Positions 38,655 to 49,306 are shown, numbered from the stretch's first letter. The stretch is DNA of 64,000 nucleotides from Pseudomonas laurentiana (GCF_014648275.1 NZ_BMQU01000015.1:85643-149642), one strand, 5' to 3'. Program-made: numbers and translations. Notes: generated by a model not told the origin, from the letters alone.

Positions 38655-40676
38655 ATGAAGAATAATGAGCGGCACCGGGCCGCACAGCGCCGTAGTGCAT
38701 TCGGCGCACTTTTACTGACCACCACCGGGGTACTGGCGGACTCATCCGTCGAAGTCGAACCGGTAGTCGTCACTGCCACGCGCACCGGTGACCAGTGGGC
38801 TCAGAGCGCGTTGTCGGCCAGCGTCGTAGATGCCGCCGACAGCCGTGGCGATCAGGCGCTGACCCTCGGCAATATGCTTTCCAGTGTGCCTGGTGTCGTC
38901 GTGCACAGCCGCTACAACGCCGCCCAGGGTTTGCGGCCGGCGATCCGCGGTTTCGGCTCGCGCTCCAGTTTTGGCGTCCGTGGCATCCGCGTGCTGGTGG
39001 ACGGCGTGCCCCTGACTATGCCCGACGGCCAGACAGAACTCGACGGCGTCGATATCGGCCTGGTGGAGCGTATGGAAGTAATCCGCGGCCCAGCAGCGGT
39101 GCTCTATGGCAATGGCGCCGGTGGCGTACTGGCGATCAACACCCGCGAGCCGGGCGATCATCCGAACGGATCTGGTGACTTCATTTTTGGTAGCGATGGC
39201 TATCGCCGGCAAAGTGTCGAGGCCAGCGGTACCGAAGGCAATTTCGGCATGCTGGCGGCAGTCAGCTCGACCCAGATGGATGGCTATCGCGATCACGCTA
39301 CCAGCGAAGCCAATAATCTCACAGGCAAACTGCGTTGGTGGGGTGAGACCGGCCGTCTGGCGCTGACCCTGCATGCCCTCGATAATCGATCGGAAGACCC
39401 CGGTGGACTGACGCTTGATCAGGTTCGTGTTGATCGTAATCAGGCGCGCCCGCAAAGCCTGAGTTTCGACGCTGACGAACGCATCACCCAGCAGCGTCTA
39501 TCGCTGGTTTGGGACGGTCAGTCAGTGGGTGAGGATGCTTATCAGGTACGCAGCTATGTCGGTCAGCGCAACTTTACCAACCGCCTGCCGCTAGCCGCCA
39601 ACGGGCAGACCAGCTACGGGCGACTGTTCGGTGGAGTCGGTGCGCACTACAGCCATGTCGCAGACTGGTTCGGCCTGAGCCACAAGCTGACTTTTGGTGC
39701 GGATCTGGAATCCCTGCGCGACGATCGTGATCGTAACAACAACATCATTGGAGGGGAAAAAGGCGCCTTGACTCAACGTCAGCGTGAAGAGGCTCAGAGC
39801 CTTGGACTATTCATTGAAAACCAGACTGCGCTAGGCGAAAACTGGATACTCAGCCTCGGCCTACGCCATGATGAGGTTCGTCTGAGCATCGACGATCACT
39901 TCCTCAGTGATGGCCGCGATGACTCAGGTGATCGGGTGTTGCGTGACCTTAACTACAGTGCTGGCCTCAGTTACCGCCTGGGCGAGCACCACACCCTTTA
40001 CACACGCGTCGCGACCGCCTTTGAAACCCCGACTGTCAGCGAACTGGCGAACCCCTCGGGAGGTGGTTTCAACAATAGCCTGGAGCCGGCTCACGCCCTC
40101 AACCAGGAACTCGGCCTGAAGGGCGAAACCGCCCACTGGCGCTACGAAGCTGTGGTCTATCGCATCGACACACGAGATGAGTTGGTGCCTTATGTTGATG
40201 GCCGCACCTTCTACCGCAACGCTGGCTCCACCCGCCGCGATGGTCTTGAACTGAGTGCGCGCTGGCAGCCCGACGAGTACTGGCAACTGACCACCGCCTA
40301 CAGCCTAAATGACTATAGCTACCGCAGCTTCCAAAATACCGATGGCAAGCGCCTGCCTGGCATCCCAGTGAGAAGCCTGTTTGGTGAGATGAGCTATGGC
40401 CGGGACAACTGGTATGCGCGCATCAACACCTCGATCTACGACCGCCAGTACGCGGATAGCGCCAACACCGCGCGAGTAGGTGGCTATGCAGTGGTTAACC
40501 TGCGTGCGGGCATATTGCTCAAGGGTTGGGCGGAAAATCTGGAGCCTTATCTGGGGCTGGATAACCTTACCGACCGGCGTTACTACGATAACTTGCGGAT
40601 CAATGATAATGGCGGTCGTTACTACGAACCGGCGCCAGGGCGGACGTTCTATGCGGCGATGAGGGTGAGGTTTTGA
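38655..40676 (+). CDS. TonB-dependent outer-membrane receptor, PqqU/YncD-like
   Basis: Predicted 673 aa from MKNNERHRAAQRRS. A signal region is followed by the TonB box-like VVVTATR, the plug (AIRGFGSRSSFGVRGIRVLV, VEVIRGPAAVLYGN-like) and a 22-stranded barrel ending GRTFYAAMRVRF. Several segments closely follow E. coli YncD, now known as the PQQ importer PqqU: RGFGSRS-GIRGIR-DGVP-TMPDGQ, GYRDH, SEDPGGLT, GDDSGD-type DGRDDSGD and GRYYEPAPGR. With a PQQ enzyme two genes away, PQQ uptake is the best guess. A generic siderophore receptor remains possible. Confidence 0.88.
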   Translation: MKNNERHRAAQRRSAFGALLLTTTGVLADSSVEVEPVVVTATRTGDQWAQSALSASVVDAADSRGDQALTLGNMLSSVPGVVVHSRYNAAQGLRPAIRGFGSRSSFGVRGIRVLVDGVPLTMPDGQTELDGVDIGLVERMEVIRGPAAVLYGNGAGGVLAINTREPGDHPNGSGDFIFGSDGYRRQSVEASGTEGNFGMLAAVSSTQMDGYRDHATSEANNLTGKLRWWGETGRLALTLHALDNRSEDPGGLTLDQVRVDRNQARPQSLSFDADERITQQRLSLVWDGQSVGEDAYQVRSYVGQRNFTNRLPLAANGQTSYGRLFGGVGAHYSHVADWFGLSHKLTFGADLESLRDDRDRNNNIIGGEKGALTQRQREEAQSLGLFIENQTALGENWILSLGLRHDEVRLSIDDHFLSDGRDDSGDRVLRDLNYSAGLSYRLGEHHTLYTRVATAFETPTVSELANPSGGGFNNSLEPAHALNQELGLKGETAHWRYEAVVYRIDTRDELVPYVDGRTFYRNAGSTRRDGLELSARWQPDEYWQLTTAYSLNDYSYRSFQNTDGKRLPGIPVRSLFGEMSYGRDNWYARINTSIYDRQYADSANTARVGGYAVVNLRAGILLKGWAENLEPYLGLDNLTDRRYYDNLRINDNGGRYYEPAPGRTFYAAMRVRF

Positions 40677-41072
40677 GTGGTGGCGTAGTGCATTCGACAG
40701 GCTGTGTGCGATGCCTTTTTTTAACTCGTTTGCCAAGTGAAGCCCATTCTCTCCCATCTCTTGCACACTGCGCAGTGCATTGACCAAGGACAGGCTGAGC
40801 TTGAGCTGGGAGGTCAGCGCTGGTTCAGTGATAGGGGGCCGCCAACCGTACCATTCGAACGGTGTGTTGCTTGCGACGCGGCCAGAAAGTACTGCTCATG
40901 ATTGATCTCCTTGAAGAGATGACATGGAATCAGTCTGCTGGCGTTTGAGATTGGAAAAATTGCTCTATTCCATGGGGCGCCGTTGGCTCAGGTTTTGGCT
41001 GCAACTGGCCCTGTCGAACAGCCGAAGGTCCCCTTAGAGTCCTGCAAATGACTTCTGTTGGGATGGGGCTAC
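40677..41072. other. Intergenic region with a tiny ORF and possible gene remnant
   Basis: About 400 bp with no established gene. On the reverse strand a 24-codon ORF (MSSTFWPRRKQHTVRMVRLA..., 40825-40899) has an excellent AAGGAG site seven bases upstream. An overlapping open frame reads FEWYGWRPPITEPALTSQLK and then SLSLVNALRSVQEMGENG, which has a protein-like composition. I do not recognise either. They may be the ruins of a displaced gene. Confidence 0.3.
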
Positions 41073-41795
41073 ATGTTCATGTTTCTGTCGTTCTTCGCAG
41101 GCGTGGTGCGCGGTTACAGTGGGTTTGGCTTTGCCATGGTGCTTACACTTGGCCTGCTGACCCGGCTGGCTCCGGCCCAGGTAATTCCCGTGGTGCTGAT
41201 GCTTGACCTGGTATGCAGCGTCAGTCTGTGGCCAGGGGCGTTGAAGACCCTTCATGCCGGGGTTGGTGTTCGTTTGATTGCAGGCATGTTGCTGGCGGTG
41301 CCGCTGGGTGCCCTGGCCTTGGCCAGGCTGCCTGAGCAATGGATGGCGCCTGTGGTTGCCGGGTTGTGCTTTCTGGGTGGTGTGCTGGTGCTGATCAGGC
41401 CCCCCGTGCGTGAGGTGTCGAGGACATTGGCGACCCATTGGGCCTTGCCTGCCGGTCTGGCATCTGGGCTGGCCACAGCCATGGCGTCTGCCGGTGGCCC
41501 TCCGTTGGTGGTCTATCTGCTGCGTAGCGGCTTGTCGACAGCGAGCGTCCGGGGAACGGCTATCGTATTTTTCGCAGCCAGCAGCGCCTGCGCCCTGATC
41601 AGCTTGTGGTTGTTGCATGCGCTGAACCGTGACCAGTTGAGCCTTGCTGCGGCATTACTGCTGCCGGCGCTGGCGGGCAATCTGATGGGACAATGGTTGT
41701 TCCGCCGCAAACCCATGTCGTTGCAACTGGTGATCGGTGTGCTGCTGGTGCTGTTATCCGCAGCGACGCTGATCAGCCATTTCATCTCCTCATAA
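41073..41795 (+). CDS. TSUP/TauE-SafE family membrane permease
   Basis: Predicted 240 aa with about seven to eight membrane helices. It carries the two family repeats: FAGVVRGYSGFGFAMVLTLGLL at the start and GLASGLATAMASAGGPPLVVYLL in the middle. These proteins export or import sulfite, sulfoacetate or other organic anions. A TTG at 41058 would add five residues. It is convergent with the SDR gene and shares a terminator with it. The substrate is unknown. Confidence 0.85.
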   Translation: MFMFLSFFAGVVRGYSGFGFAMVLTLGLLTRLAPAQVIPVVLMLDLVCSVSLWPGALKTLHAGVGVRLIAGMLLAVPLGALALARLPEQWMAPVVAGLCFLGGVLVLIRPPVREVSRTLATHWALPAGLASGLATAMASAGGPPLVVYLLRSGLSTASVRGTAIVFFAASSACALISLWLLHALNRDQLSLAAALLLPALAGNLMGQWLFRRKPMSLQLVIGVLLVLLSAATLISHFISS

Positions 41796-41800
41796 CGTAA

Positions 41801-41833
41801 AACGCACCGGGGCAGTCAATCCCACGGTGCGTT
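41801..41833. terminator. Shared hairpin terminator between convergent genes
   Basis: AACGCACCG and CGGTGCGTT form a perfect 9-bp stem with a 15-nt loop in the 73-bp gap between the TSUP and SDR genes. A-rich and T-rich edges fit use in both directions. Confidence 0.7.
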
Positions 41834-41868
41834 GTCTCTCGGTGCCCGGCATGACCTGGGCGTTCCCC

Positions 41869-42633
<765 letters not shown>

Positions 42634-42706
42634 TTACCTCGTTGGAGTGTATCGCGTGCCCAGCGCGGGGAAAGACGTTGCGACGGGTGCAGGGGGGGCC
42701 GGCCGG

Positions 42707-43486
42707 TCAGGCCGATATCTCCAGGAATTTGCGCACCCGTTCGGTCTCCGGGTTACTGAAAAACTTGGCTGGCGGTGCTTTTTCGATGATCAGCCCCTTC
42801 TCGAGAAACACCACCTGATCGGATACGGCACGGGCGAACTCCATTTCGTGGGTGACCACAATCATGGTGTAGCCCTCTTTGGAGAGGTTTTTCATGACCG
42901 TCAGCACTTCGCCGACCCGCTCGGGATCGAGGGCCGAGGTCGGCTCGTCGAAGAGAATCACCTCCGGGCTCATGGCCAGGGCACGGGCAATGGCAACCCG
43001 CTGCTTCTGTCCGCCGGAGAGGGTGAAGGGGAAGGCATCGTGCTTGTCGGCTAGCCCGACTTTTTCCAGTAACTCAATGGCGATTACCCGGGCTTGCTCC
43101 TTGGGCATGCCTTTGACGTAGATCGGTGCCTCCATGACGTTCTGGATGACGCTCAAGTGCGGCCACAGGTTGAAGCCCTGAAACACCATGCCGGTCTTGG
43201 CTCGCAGGGTCGCCAGCTCCTTGTTGTTCATCTTGCGTCCGGCCTGCTCATTGATGCCGATACGCTGGCCAGCGATATGGATGGTGCCGCGGTCGGGCTC
43301 TTCCAGCCAGTTGATACAACGCAGCATTGTGGATTTCCCCGAGCCGGAAGAGCCCAGCACGCTGACCACTTCGCCCTTGTTGACTACCAGGTCGATGTCG
43401 CGCAAGACCTCGATGTCGCCAAAGCTCTTGGACATTCTCTTGATACTGACCGCCGGTACGTTGGCAGGGGATGTGTATTCAGACAT
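42707..43486 (-). CDS. Polar amino-acid ABC transporter ATPase
   Basis: Predicted 259 aa. Walker A GSSGSGKST, Q-loop, signature LSGGQKQRVAIARAL, Walker B VILFDEPTSALDP and the H-loop in VVTHEMEFA are all intact. It belongs to the HisP/GlnQ-type family. It overlaps the upstream permease by 8 bp, so translation is coupled. Confidence 0.92.
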   Translation of the reverse strand: MSEYTSPANVPAVSIKRMSKSFGDIEVLRDIDLVVNKGEVVSVLGSSGSGKSTMLRCINWLEEPDRGTIHIAGQRIGINEQAGRKMNNKELATLRAKTGMVFQGFNLWPHLSVIQNVMEAPIYVKGMPKEQARVIAIELLEKVGLADKHDAFPFTLSGGQKQRVAIARALAMSPEVILFDEPTSALDPERVGEVLTVMKNLSKEGYTMIVVTHEMEFARAVSDQVVFLEKGLIIEKAPPAKFFSNPETERVRKFLEISA

Positions 43487-44141
43487 AGTCGAACCCTCGT
43501 TTGGCGCCGAATCGGGCGGCGCGTTTGAGTGCCAGTTCCAGGCAGATGCTGATCAGCCAATACAGCACGATCACCACGACGAATGCCTGGGTTGGAATGA
43601 AGTAGGTCGATTGCACCGAGTTGGCCGCTGCGGTCAGCTCCTGCAGGGTGATGATGGTCAGGAAGGCAGTGTCCTTGAGGGCGATGATCAACTGGTTGCC
43701 CAACAGCGGACGGGTCTTGATCACCAATTGCGGCAGGACGATCCGCAGGTACAGCCGCAAGGGTGTAAAACCATGGGCCTTGGCGGCTTCCACGTAGCCT
43801 TCGGGCATGATCAGGCGGCAGCCTCGAAGAATTTCGGCGAAGTAGGCCGCGTGGTAGACGATCAGTGCCAGCAGCCCGGCGGTCCAGGCACTCATGCGCA
43901 AGCCCAGTTGCGGCAGCCCGTAGTACAAGAGGTAGGCGAGGATCAGGAAGGGCAGTGTGCGCATCAGGTTGATCAGCAAGCGCAGTGCCTTGGACAGGAC
44001 GCTGTCGTCCTCCAGTTGGTAGACCAGCACGCAGCCGAGCACGAAGGCGCAGATGATCGAGAGGCTGAACAGCCCCAGTGTGGCGATCAAACCGTTGAAA
44101 AAGATCTCGCGGGCGTCCCAGAGAATGCTCCATTCAGTCAT
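43479..44141 (-). CDS. Polar amino-acid ABC transporter permease (second)
   Basis: Predicted 220 aa with five likely membrane helices. The EAA-type cytoplasmic loop reads YVEAAKAHGFTPLRLYLRIVLPQ. It pairs with the permease encoded 12 bp upstream to form the membrane channel of a His/Glu/Gln-type importer. Confidence 0.9.
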   Translation of the reverse strand: MTEWSILWDAREIFFNGLIATLGLFSLSIICAFVLGCVLVYQLEDDSVLSKALRLLINLMRTLPFLILAYLLYYGLPQLGLRMSAWTAGLLALIVYHAAYFAEILRGCRLIMPEGYVEAAKAHGFTPLRLYLRIVLPQLVIKTRPLLGNQLIIALKDTAFLTIITLQELTAAANSVQSTYFIPTQAFVVVIVLYWLISICLELALKRAARFGAKRGFDYV

Positions 44142-44153
44142 GTCGATGGCTCC

Positions 44154-44795
44154 TTACATGGCCAGACGGTTGGCTTTCTTTTCCGCCATTGCCTGCAGCT
44201 TGAGCAGGATGCTGATGATCAACATGTACAGCAGCGCAGCGGCAAGAATGGGGGGCAGTGGTTCGTAAGTTACCGCTGAGATGCGGTTGGTCACGCGGGT
44301 CAGGTCGACAATGCCGATAACGGCGATGGCCGGGCTACCCTTGATCAGGAACGACATTTCATTGACCAGGCCGGGGAGGCTGCTGCTGATCATCTGCGGC
44401 AGCATGATGCGGCGGAAGAACACCCGGCTGGTCATGCCGCAAGCCAGGGCTGCTTCCTTCTGTTCGCGGGAAAAGCTGAGAAAGGCCGCCCGCCAGATCT
44501 CCGCGTTGAACGCGGCAGTGTTGAGGGTCATGGCCACGATTGCGGCAGTGTTGCGGTTCATGTTGATGCCGAAGGTCGGCGCCGAGAGAAACAGAAAGAG
44601 TACGAAGGTCACCAGCGGCGTGGCACGGGCCAGGCTGATGTAGAGCACCAACAGTTGATCGACAAAGGGGATTCTGGCCATGCGTACCAAGGCAATTCCC
44701 AGCCCGAATATGACACCAATGGCAATAGCTGTACCGGAGATCCAGAGGGTCGTCCAGGCGCCTTCGAGCAACAGTAACCAGGCTTGTCCGTTCAT
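44154..44795 (-). CDS. Polar amino-acid ABC transporter permease (first)
   Basis: Predicted 213 aa with five helices. It has LVYISLARATPLVTFVLFLF-like features near residues 50-70 and an EAA loop QKEAALACGMTSRVFFRRIMLPQ. It forms a heterodimer with the next permease. The gap of about 200 bp after the binding-protein gene contains no further gene. Confidence 0.9.
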   Translation of the reverse strand: MNGQAWLLLLEGAWTTLWISGTAIAIGVIFGLGIALVRMARIPFVDQLLVLYISLARATPLVTFVLFLFLSAPTFGINMNRNTAAIVAMTLNTAAFNAEIWRAAFLSFSREQKEAALACGMTSRVFFRRIMLPQMISSSLPGLVNEMSFLIKGSPAIAVIGIVDLTRVTNRISAVTYEPLPPILAAALLYMLIISILLKLQAMAEKKANRLAM

Positions 44796-44993
44796 GCCTC
44801 AGGTCCTTGAATAACGCGGATGGTAGGAGCTCTAGCGGGTGGAAGGCCGGATAGCTATCAGGTCAAGCAACGCCGCAGAGGAACCAAGGGCGGCGAGACG
44901 CCAGGCCCTCGATCAAACACACAAGCAAAATTGGGCCCAGGTGCCTCGCCCGGCTGTTCAAGGCAGGGCGGGCATGGGTTGATGCGGAGTGAA

Positions 44994-45887
44994 TCACTGC
45001 ATGCCAGCGAGCGTATGGAACTGTCCGACATCGGTGATCGGCGCTTTCGGCATGTCCGGGAACGCCTCTCCGAACCATTGGGTTTGCAGCGCTGCCAGAC
45101 GGCCATTGGCACGGATGTGATCCATGAAGCCGGTGAGGAAAGTCAGCAACTCAGGGCTGCCTTTGGGTACCGGCCAGGCGGCGAACCCGGCACCTGACAC
45201 TGCGACGCCCTTGGCGAACGTATCGCCTCGGGTTTTCACCAGGTCATTGACGGAAATCAGGGCGTTGATCGCGTAGTCCAGCCGGCCGTTGGCCAGGTCG
45301 GCGTAGACTTCCGGATAGGATGGGTACTCCACCACCTTGCCGATTTCGCAGCCTTGGGCCGCCATCATTTTTTTCAACTCCGGCAAGCGGGCCAACAAGG
45401 CGCTGCCGGCCTGCAGCCCGACGGTTTTGCCGCACAGGCTGGCAATGTCGCTGAGGCGCTCGTCACCGGCGCGCTTGACATAGAAGTGCTGGGCGGAAGC
45501 GAAGGGCGGGGCGAAGTTGAAGACGCGCAGGCGCTCGTCGGTCACCAGGGCGCCAGTGAAAGCCAGGTCGTATTGACCCGAGGACACCGAAGCGAGCAGG
45601 CCCGTCCAGGGCAGGATGTCTTGCTTGACGTCGAACTTCTGTTCTTTGGCATAGGCCTTGAGCTCGACGAGCAGATCCTTGTGAAACCCCTCGGGCTTGC
45701 CGTCGACGATGAAGTTGAACGGCGCATAGTCGTCTTCGGTGGCAACGCTCAGGAAACCTTTGCTTTTGACATCCGCAAGGTCTGCCTGGGCGCCGAAGGA
45801 AGCTGACAGCACCAGGGTGGCGAGGGTCATCTTGCGCAACAGACCCAGGGACTTGGCTGGTATCGAATCCTTGCTTGAGTGCTTCAT
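44994..45887 (-). CDS. Periplasmic amino-acid-binding protein (SBP family 3)
   Basis: Predicted 297 aa with a signal peptide (cleaved near FGAQADL). The family-3 solute-binding core reads FLSVATEDDYAPFNFIVDGKPEGFHKDLL, followed by SGQYDLAFTGALVTDERL. It captures the substrate for the two permeases and the ATPase downstream. It is divergent from a MocR regulator, so substrate-responsive control is likely. Confidence 0.9.
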   Translation of the reverse strand: MKHSSKDSIPAKSLGLLRKMTLATLVLSASFGAQADLADVKSKGFLSVATEDDYAPFNFIVDGKPEGFHKDLLVELKAYAKEQKFDVKQDILPWTGLLASVSSGQYDLAFTGALVTDERLRVFNFAPPFASAQHFYVKRAGDERLSDIASLCGKTVGLQAGSALLARLPELKKMMAAQGCEIGKVVEYPSYPEVYADLANGRLDYAINALISVNDLVKTRGDTFAKGVAVSGAGFAAWPVPKGSPELLTFLTGFMDHIRANGRLAALQTQWFGEAFPDMPKAPITDVGQFHTLAGMQ

Positions 45888-46088
45888 GTGTGTTGCTCCA
45901 ATTGTCAGAAGAGGGTGAGCCTGACCGCCTTCGCCCGGGGGTCTTGTGCTGGCCTGGACTCAACCATAGTGAGGCGCTCCGGCGCAGCGATAGGGGCAGT
46001 TCGGTGCATTCGACTGGCCAGCCAACAAGGCAAAAAGCATGGCGCGCTATTTGCTTTGATCAGGGGTCGGTAAGTGAGTGGAGGGGCT

Positions 46089-47585
46089 ATGATCGATCAT
46101 CTGTTCCACCTGGATTTTGACCAGCAACGAGGCCTTCAGGAGCAGCTCAGAGAGTCGTTGGTGTCGACCATTCTGGGCGGCGGGTTCCCGGCAGATGAGC
46201 CGTTGCCGTCCTGCCGCAAGTTGTCCCAGCAGTTGTCGATTTCCCGCAATACCGTGGCGTTGGTGTACGAAAGCTTGCTGGACAATGGTTACCTGGTCAG
46301 CCGTCCGCGTAGCGGCTATTACCTGCACCCGGATTACTGTGGGGCCGAGTTCGACGAAGCCTTGTTGTGCTTCACGCCAGTGCGTAAACCGGGCGGTTAC
46401 GGCGATGGCGCCAGTGAGCGCGCACCTGATTGGGCTGCCCGTTTCAAGATGCTCCCCAGTTTGAAGCACGGTGTATTGCGGCCCAGCAACTGGCCGAGCT
46501 TTACCTACCCCTTCATCTATGGTCAGCCGATCCAGGACTTGTTTCCCCTGGAACGCTGGCGAGAGGTCTCGCGCAATACCTTGCGCGGCGAGCGCGACCA
46601 GGGGTGGATGCGCGACCGTTTCGACCGTGACGATGAAATGCTGATTGAACAGTTGCGTACACGGGTCTTGCCCAAGCGTGGAATCTGGGCGCGGCCCGAC
46701 GAAATCCTGGTGACACTGGGGTCACAGAACGCGTTGTACCTGCTGGCGACCCTGTTGATGAGCAACGGCGTCAAGGTGGCCATCGAGAATCCTGGCTTTC
46801 GTGATGCCCAGAGTATCTTCGACCTGCAAGGTGCCCAGGTGCAGTTGCAACCGATCGACGAGCAGGGGCTGGTTGTCGACGCGCGCCTCGATGACTGTGA
46901 GTACCTGTACGTCACGCCCGGCCACCAAGTGCCGACCGGCATCTCAATGAGTGCCCAGCGGCGAGGTGAGCTGTTGCGCCAGATCCGCCTTCACGATCAG
47001 GTGCTGATCGAGGATGACTATGATGCCGAGCTCAACCTCGACAACCATCCCCAGCCGGCACTCAAGGCCAGCGACAGCAACGGTCGGGTGATCTACCTGA
47101 GCAGCCTGTCCAAGGCATTTTCGCCCGGCCTGCGCATTGGCTACATGGTGGCTGACGCCGAGCTGATCGATGAACTGCGTGCACTGCGTCGGTTGATGTA
47201 CCGTCATCCGCCGCTGAACAATCAGCGCATGCTCGCCGAGTTTCTCGCCCAGGGTCATTACGATGCGCACCTGAGGCGCTTCCGTGAAGAGCATACCCGC
47301 CGTCGTGAGACCATGTGCGAGGCCATCAGTCAGACGCTTGGCAGGTGTCGGCCTATTGGCAGCGAAGGTGCCAGTGCCTTCTGGTTGGCGGCACCTCCCG
47401 GTGTCGATACGCAAAAAGTGGCCTGGGCCGCGGCCCAGCAGAGTGTATTGATCGAATCAGGTTCACAGTTTTTCTTTGATCAGGCACCGCCTGCGAACTT
47501 CATGCGCTTGGGCTTTCATGCCATCGATCCCGAGCGAATCCGACCGGGGATTCGTCAGTTGGCGCAGGTACTGGAAGGGTTCTGA
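46089..47585 (+). CDS. MocR-type GntR/aminotransferase-fold regulator
   Basis: Predicted 498 aa with an N-terminal winged helix (residues 15-85, including QLSISRNTVALVYESLLDNGYLVSRPRSGYYL). The C-terminal fold-type I PLP domain has the lysine in SSLSKAFSPGLRIGYMV. MocR proteins sense PLP-bound amines or amino acids. The start at 46089 follows GGAGGG. It sits between the divergent amino-acid ABC operon and the convergent aminotransferase gene, and probably controls both. Confidence 0.9.
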   Translation: MIDHLFHLDFDQQRGLQEQLRESLVSTILGGGFPADEPLPSCRKLSQQLSISRNTVALVYESLLDNGYLVSRPRSGYYLHPDYCGAEFDEALLCFTPVRKPGGYGDGASERAPDWAARFKMLPSLKHGVLRPSNWPSFTYPFIYGQPIQDLFPLERWREVSRNTLRGERDQGWMRDRFDRDDEMLIEQLRTRVLPKRGIWARPDEILVTLGSQNALYLLATLLMSNGVKVAIENPGFRDAQSIFDLQGAQVQLQPIDEQGLVVDARLDDCEYLYVTPGHQVPTGISMSAQRRGELLRQIRLHDQVLIEDDYDAELNLDNHPQPALKASDSNGRVIYLSSLSKAFSPGLRIGYMVADAELIDELRALRRLMYRHPPLNNQRMLAEFLAQGHYDAHLRRFREEHTRRRETMCEAISQTLGRCRPIGSEGASAFWLAAPPGVDTQKVAWAAAQQSVLIESGSQFFFDQAPPANFMRLGFHAIDPERIRPGIRQLAQVLEGF

Positions 47586-47672
47586 ACACGACAGGGCGGC
47601 GTCGGCCGCACCATCAGAAGGGGGCGCCCGGCAGTTGTCTGGAGGATGTTCTGCCGGGCGCGCAAAGGTGCA

Positions 47673-48995
47673 TCAATGGGCGTGCCTGGCCGAGAACTCG
47701 CCAATCACTTCATCGAAGATCCCCAGTGCCTGGGTGACCTGTGCCGGACTGACGATACATGGCGGTACGACGTGCAAGCGGTTGTCCACGATGAACGTGA
47801 GCAGGCCGCGCGCCTGGAATGCCGCCTTCATCTGGGCCATGACCGGGGCGGGCAGTGGGGTCTTGAGTTTCTCGTCGCTGACAAATTCCAGCGCCCAGAA
47901 CAACCCGATACCCCGGGCCTCGCCGATCAACGGGTACTTGTCGGCCAAGGCACGGAGACCCGGGCCCAGCAGCTCCTGGCCGATACGGCGGGAGTTGTCG
48001 ACAATGCCTTCTTCGGCCATGACATCCAGGGTGGCAACGATGGCGGCCATGGCCAGTGGGTGCCCGGAATAGGTCAAGCCGCCGGGGAAGAAATGATTGT
48101 CAAAATAATCACAGACAGGTTGGGAAATCATCACGCCGCCAGCGGGAACGTAGCCGGAGTTGACCCCCTTGGCGAAGCAGATCAGGTCAGGCACCACGTT
48201 GAAATTGTCCAGGGCCAGCCAACTGCCCGTGCGACCGAAGCCGGCCATCACTTCGTCGAGAATCAGCAGCATGCCGAACTCATCGGCCAGGCTGCGCACG
48301 CCTTCCAGGTAGCCCTTGGGCGGAACCAGAATGCCGGCAGTACCTGGCACCGTTTCCAGGAGAATGGCGGCAATGGCGTTGGTGCCTTCGCACTCGATCA
48401 CGCGGCGCAGGTGTTGCAACGCGCGCTGGCATTCCTCTTCTTCATCGCTGGCGTGAAATTCGCTGCGAAACAGGTAGGGATTGAAGAAGTGCACGTGGCC
48501 CCGGGCGAACTCGTTGGGCACCCGCCGGGGATCACCGGTAGCAACAATCGCGGCACCCGTGCTGCCGTGATAGGAGCGGTAGGCCGAGAGGATCTTGTCG
48601 CGGCCGGTGTAGAGGCGCGCCATGCGCATGGCGTTCTCATTGGCGTCGGCACCGGCGTTGGTGAAAAACACTTTGCTGAAGGTGTCGGGTGCGTGGGACA
48701 GAATGCGCTTGGCCGCTTCGCCACGCATCAGGTTGGCCGTGGCAGGGGCCACGGTCACCAGTGTGCCGGCCTGCTCCTGGATGGCGGCAATGACCTTGGG
48801 GTGCTGATGGCCGATGTTGGTGTTGACCAACTGGCTGCTGAAATCCAGGTACTGACGCCCTTCGTAGTCCCATAGCGTACAACCCTCTCCGCCGGCGATT
48901 ACCAGCGGGTTGAGGTTGCCTTGAGTGGACCAGGAGTGAAAGACGAATTGGCGATCCAGGGCGTGGACGTATTCGTTGGAAACCGGTTTGTTCAT
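47673..48995 (-). CDS. Class-III PLP aminotransferase
   Basis: Predicted 440 aa from MNKPVSNEYVHALDRQFV, with AGAGG upstream. Class-III signatures are LLILDEVMAGFGRTGSWLA and the PLP lysine in DLICFAKGVNSGYVPAGGV. FFTNAGADANENAMRMAR is the phosphate-binding region. The family transfers omega-amino groups, for example of taurine, beta-alanine or polyamines, to pyruvate or 2-oxoglutarate. The substrate cannot be fixed; the adjacent MocR gene and amino-acid importer suggest that the imported compound is its donor. Confidence 0.88.
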   Translation of the reverse strand: MNKPVSNEYVHALDRQFVFHSWSTQGNLNPLVIAGGEGCTLWDYEGRQYLDFSSQLVNTNIGHQHPKVIAAIQEQAGTLVTVAPATANLMRGEAAKRILSHAPDTFSKVFFTNAGADANENAMRMARLYTGRDKILSAYRSYHGSTGAAIVATGDPRRVPNEFARGHVHFFNPYLFRSEFHASDEEEECQRALQHLRRVIECEGTNAIAAILLETVPGTAGILVPPKGYLEGVRSLADEFGMLLILDEVMAGFGRTGSWLALDNFNVVPDLICFAKGVNSGYVPAGGVMISQPVCDYFDNHFFPGGLTYSGHPLAMAAIVATLDVMAEEGIVDNSRRIGQELLGPGLRALADKYPLIGEARGIGLFWALEFVSDEKLKTPLPAPVMAQMKAAFQARGLLTFIVDNRLHVVPPCIVSPAQVTQALGIFDEVIGEFSARHAH

Positions 48996-49306
48996 GTTCA
49001 ACCTCTCGACTGGCGATGATGACTGGCGATGATGTGCCCACGGGTTCACGTGGCTGGCTTCACGATAGAAACAATCGCCGAGGCGCCTGTAGGGCCAGAT
49101 ACAGGGAACCGCCGGGTCAGGCCGTAACCACTGCAAGAGAAACGCTGGAGAACCGTTTAGCCCTACACCGGGCGGCTTTTGACACCGCCTGTGTAGGCTG
49201 GCGAAAGAAGCTGACTGACACGACCCATTCGTTCAACTGTCCCTTGGCGTGCTGGGGAATCTGGCTAGTCTTCCAGACACCCCTTCATGACTCAGGACCT
49301 TTGGCC

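Noticed and set aside
49016-49306. N-terminal extension of the class-II aldolase gene
   Set aside because: The extra 97 residues do not resemble the family and overlap the start region of the divergent aminotransferase gene.
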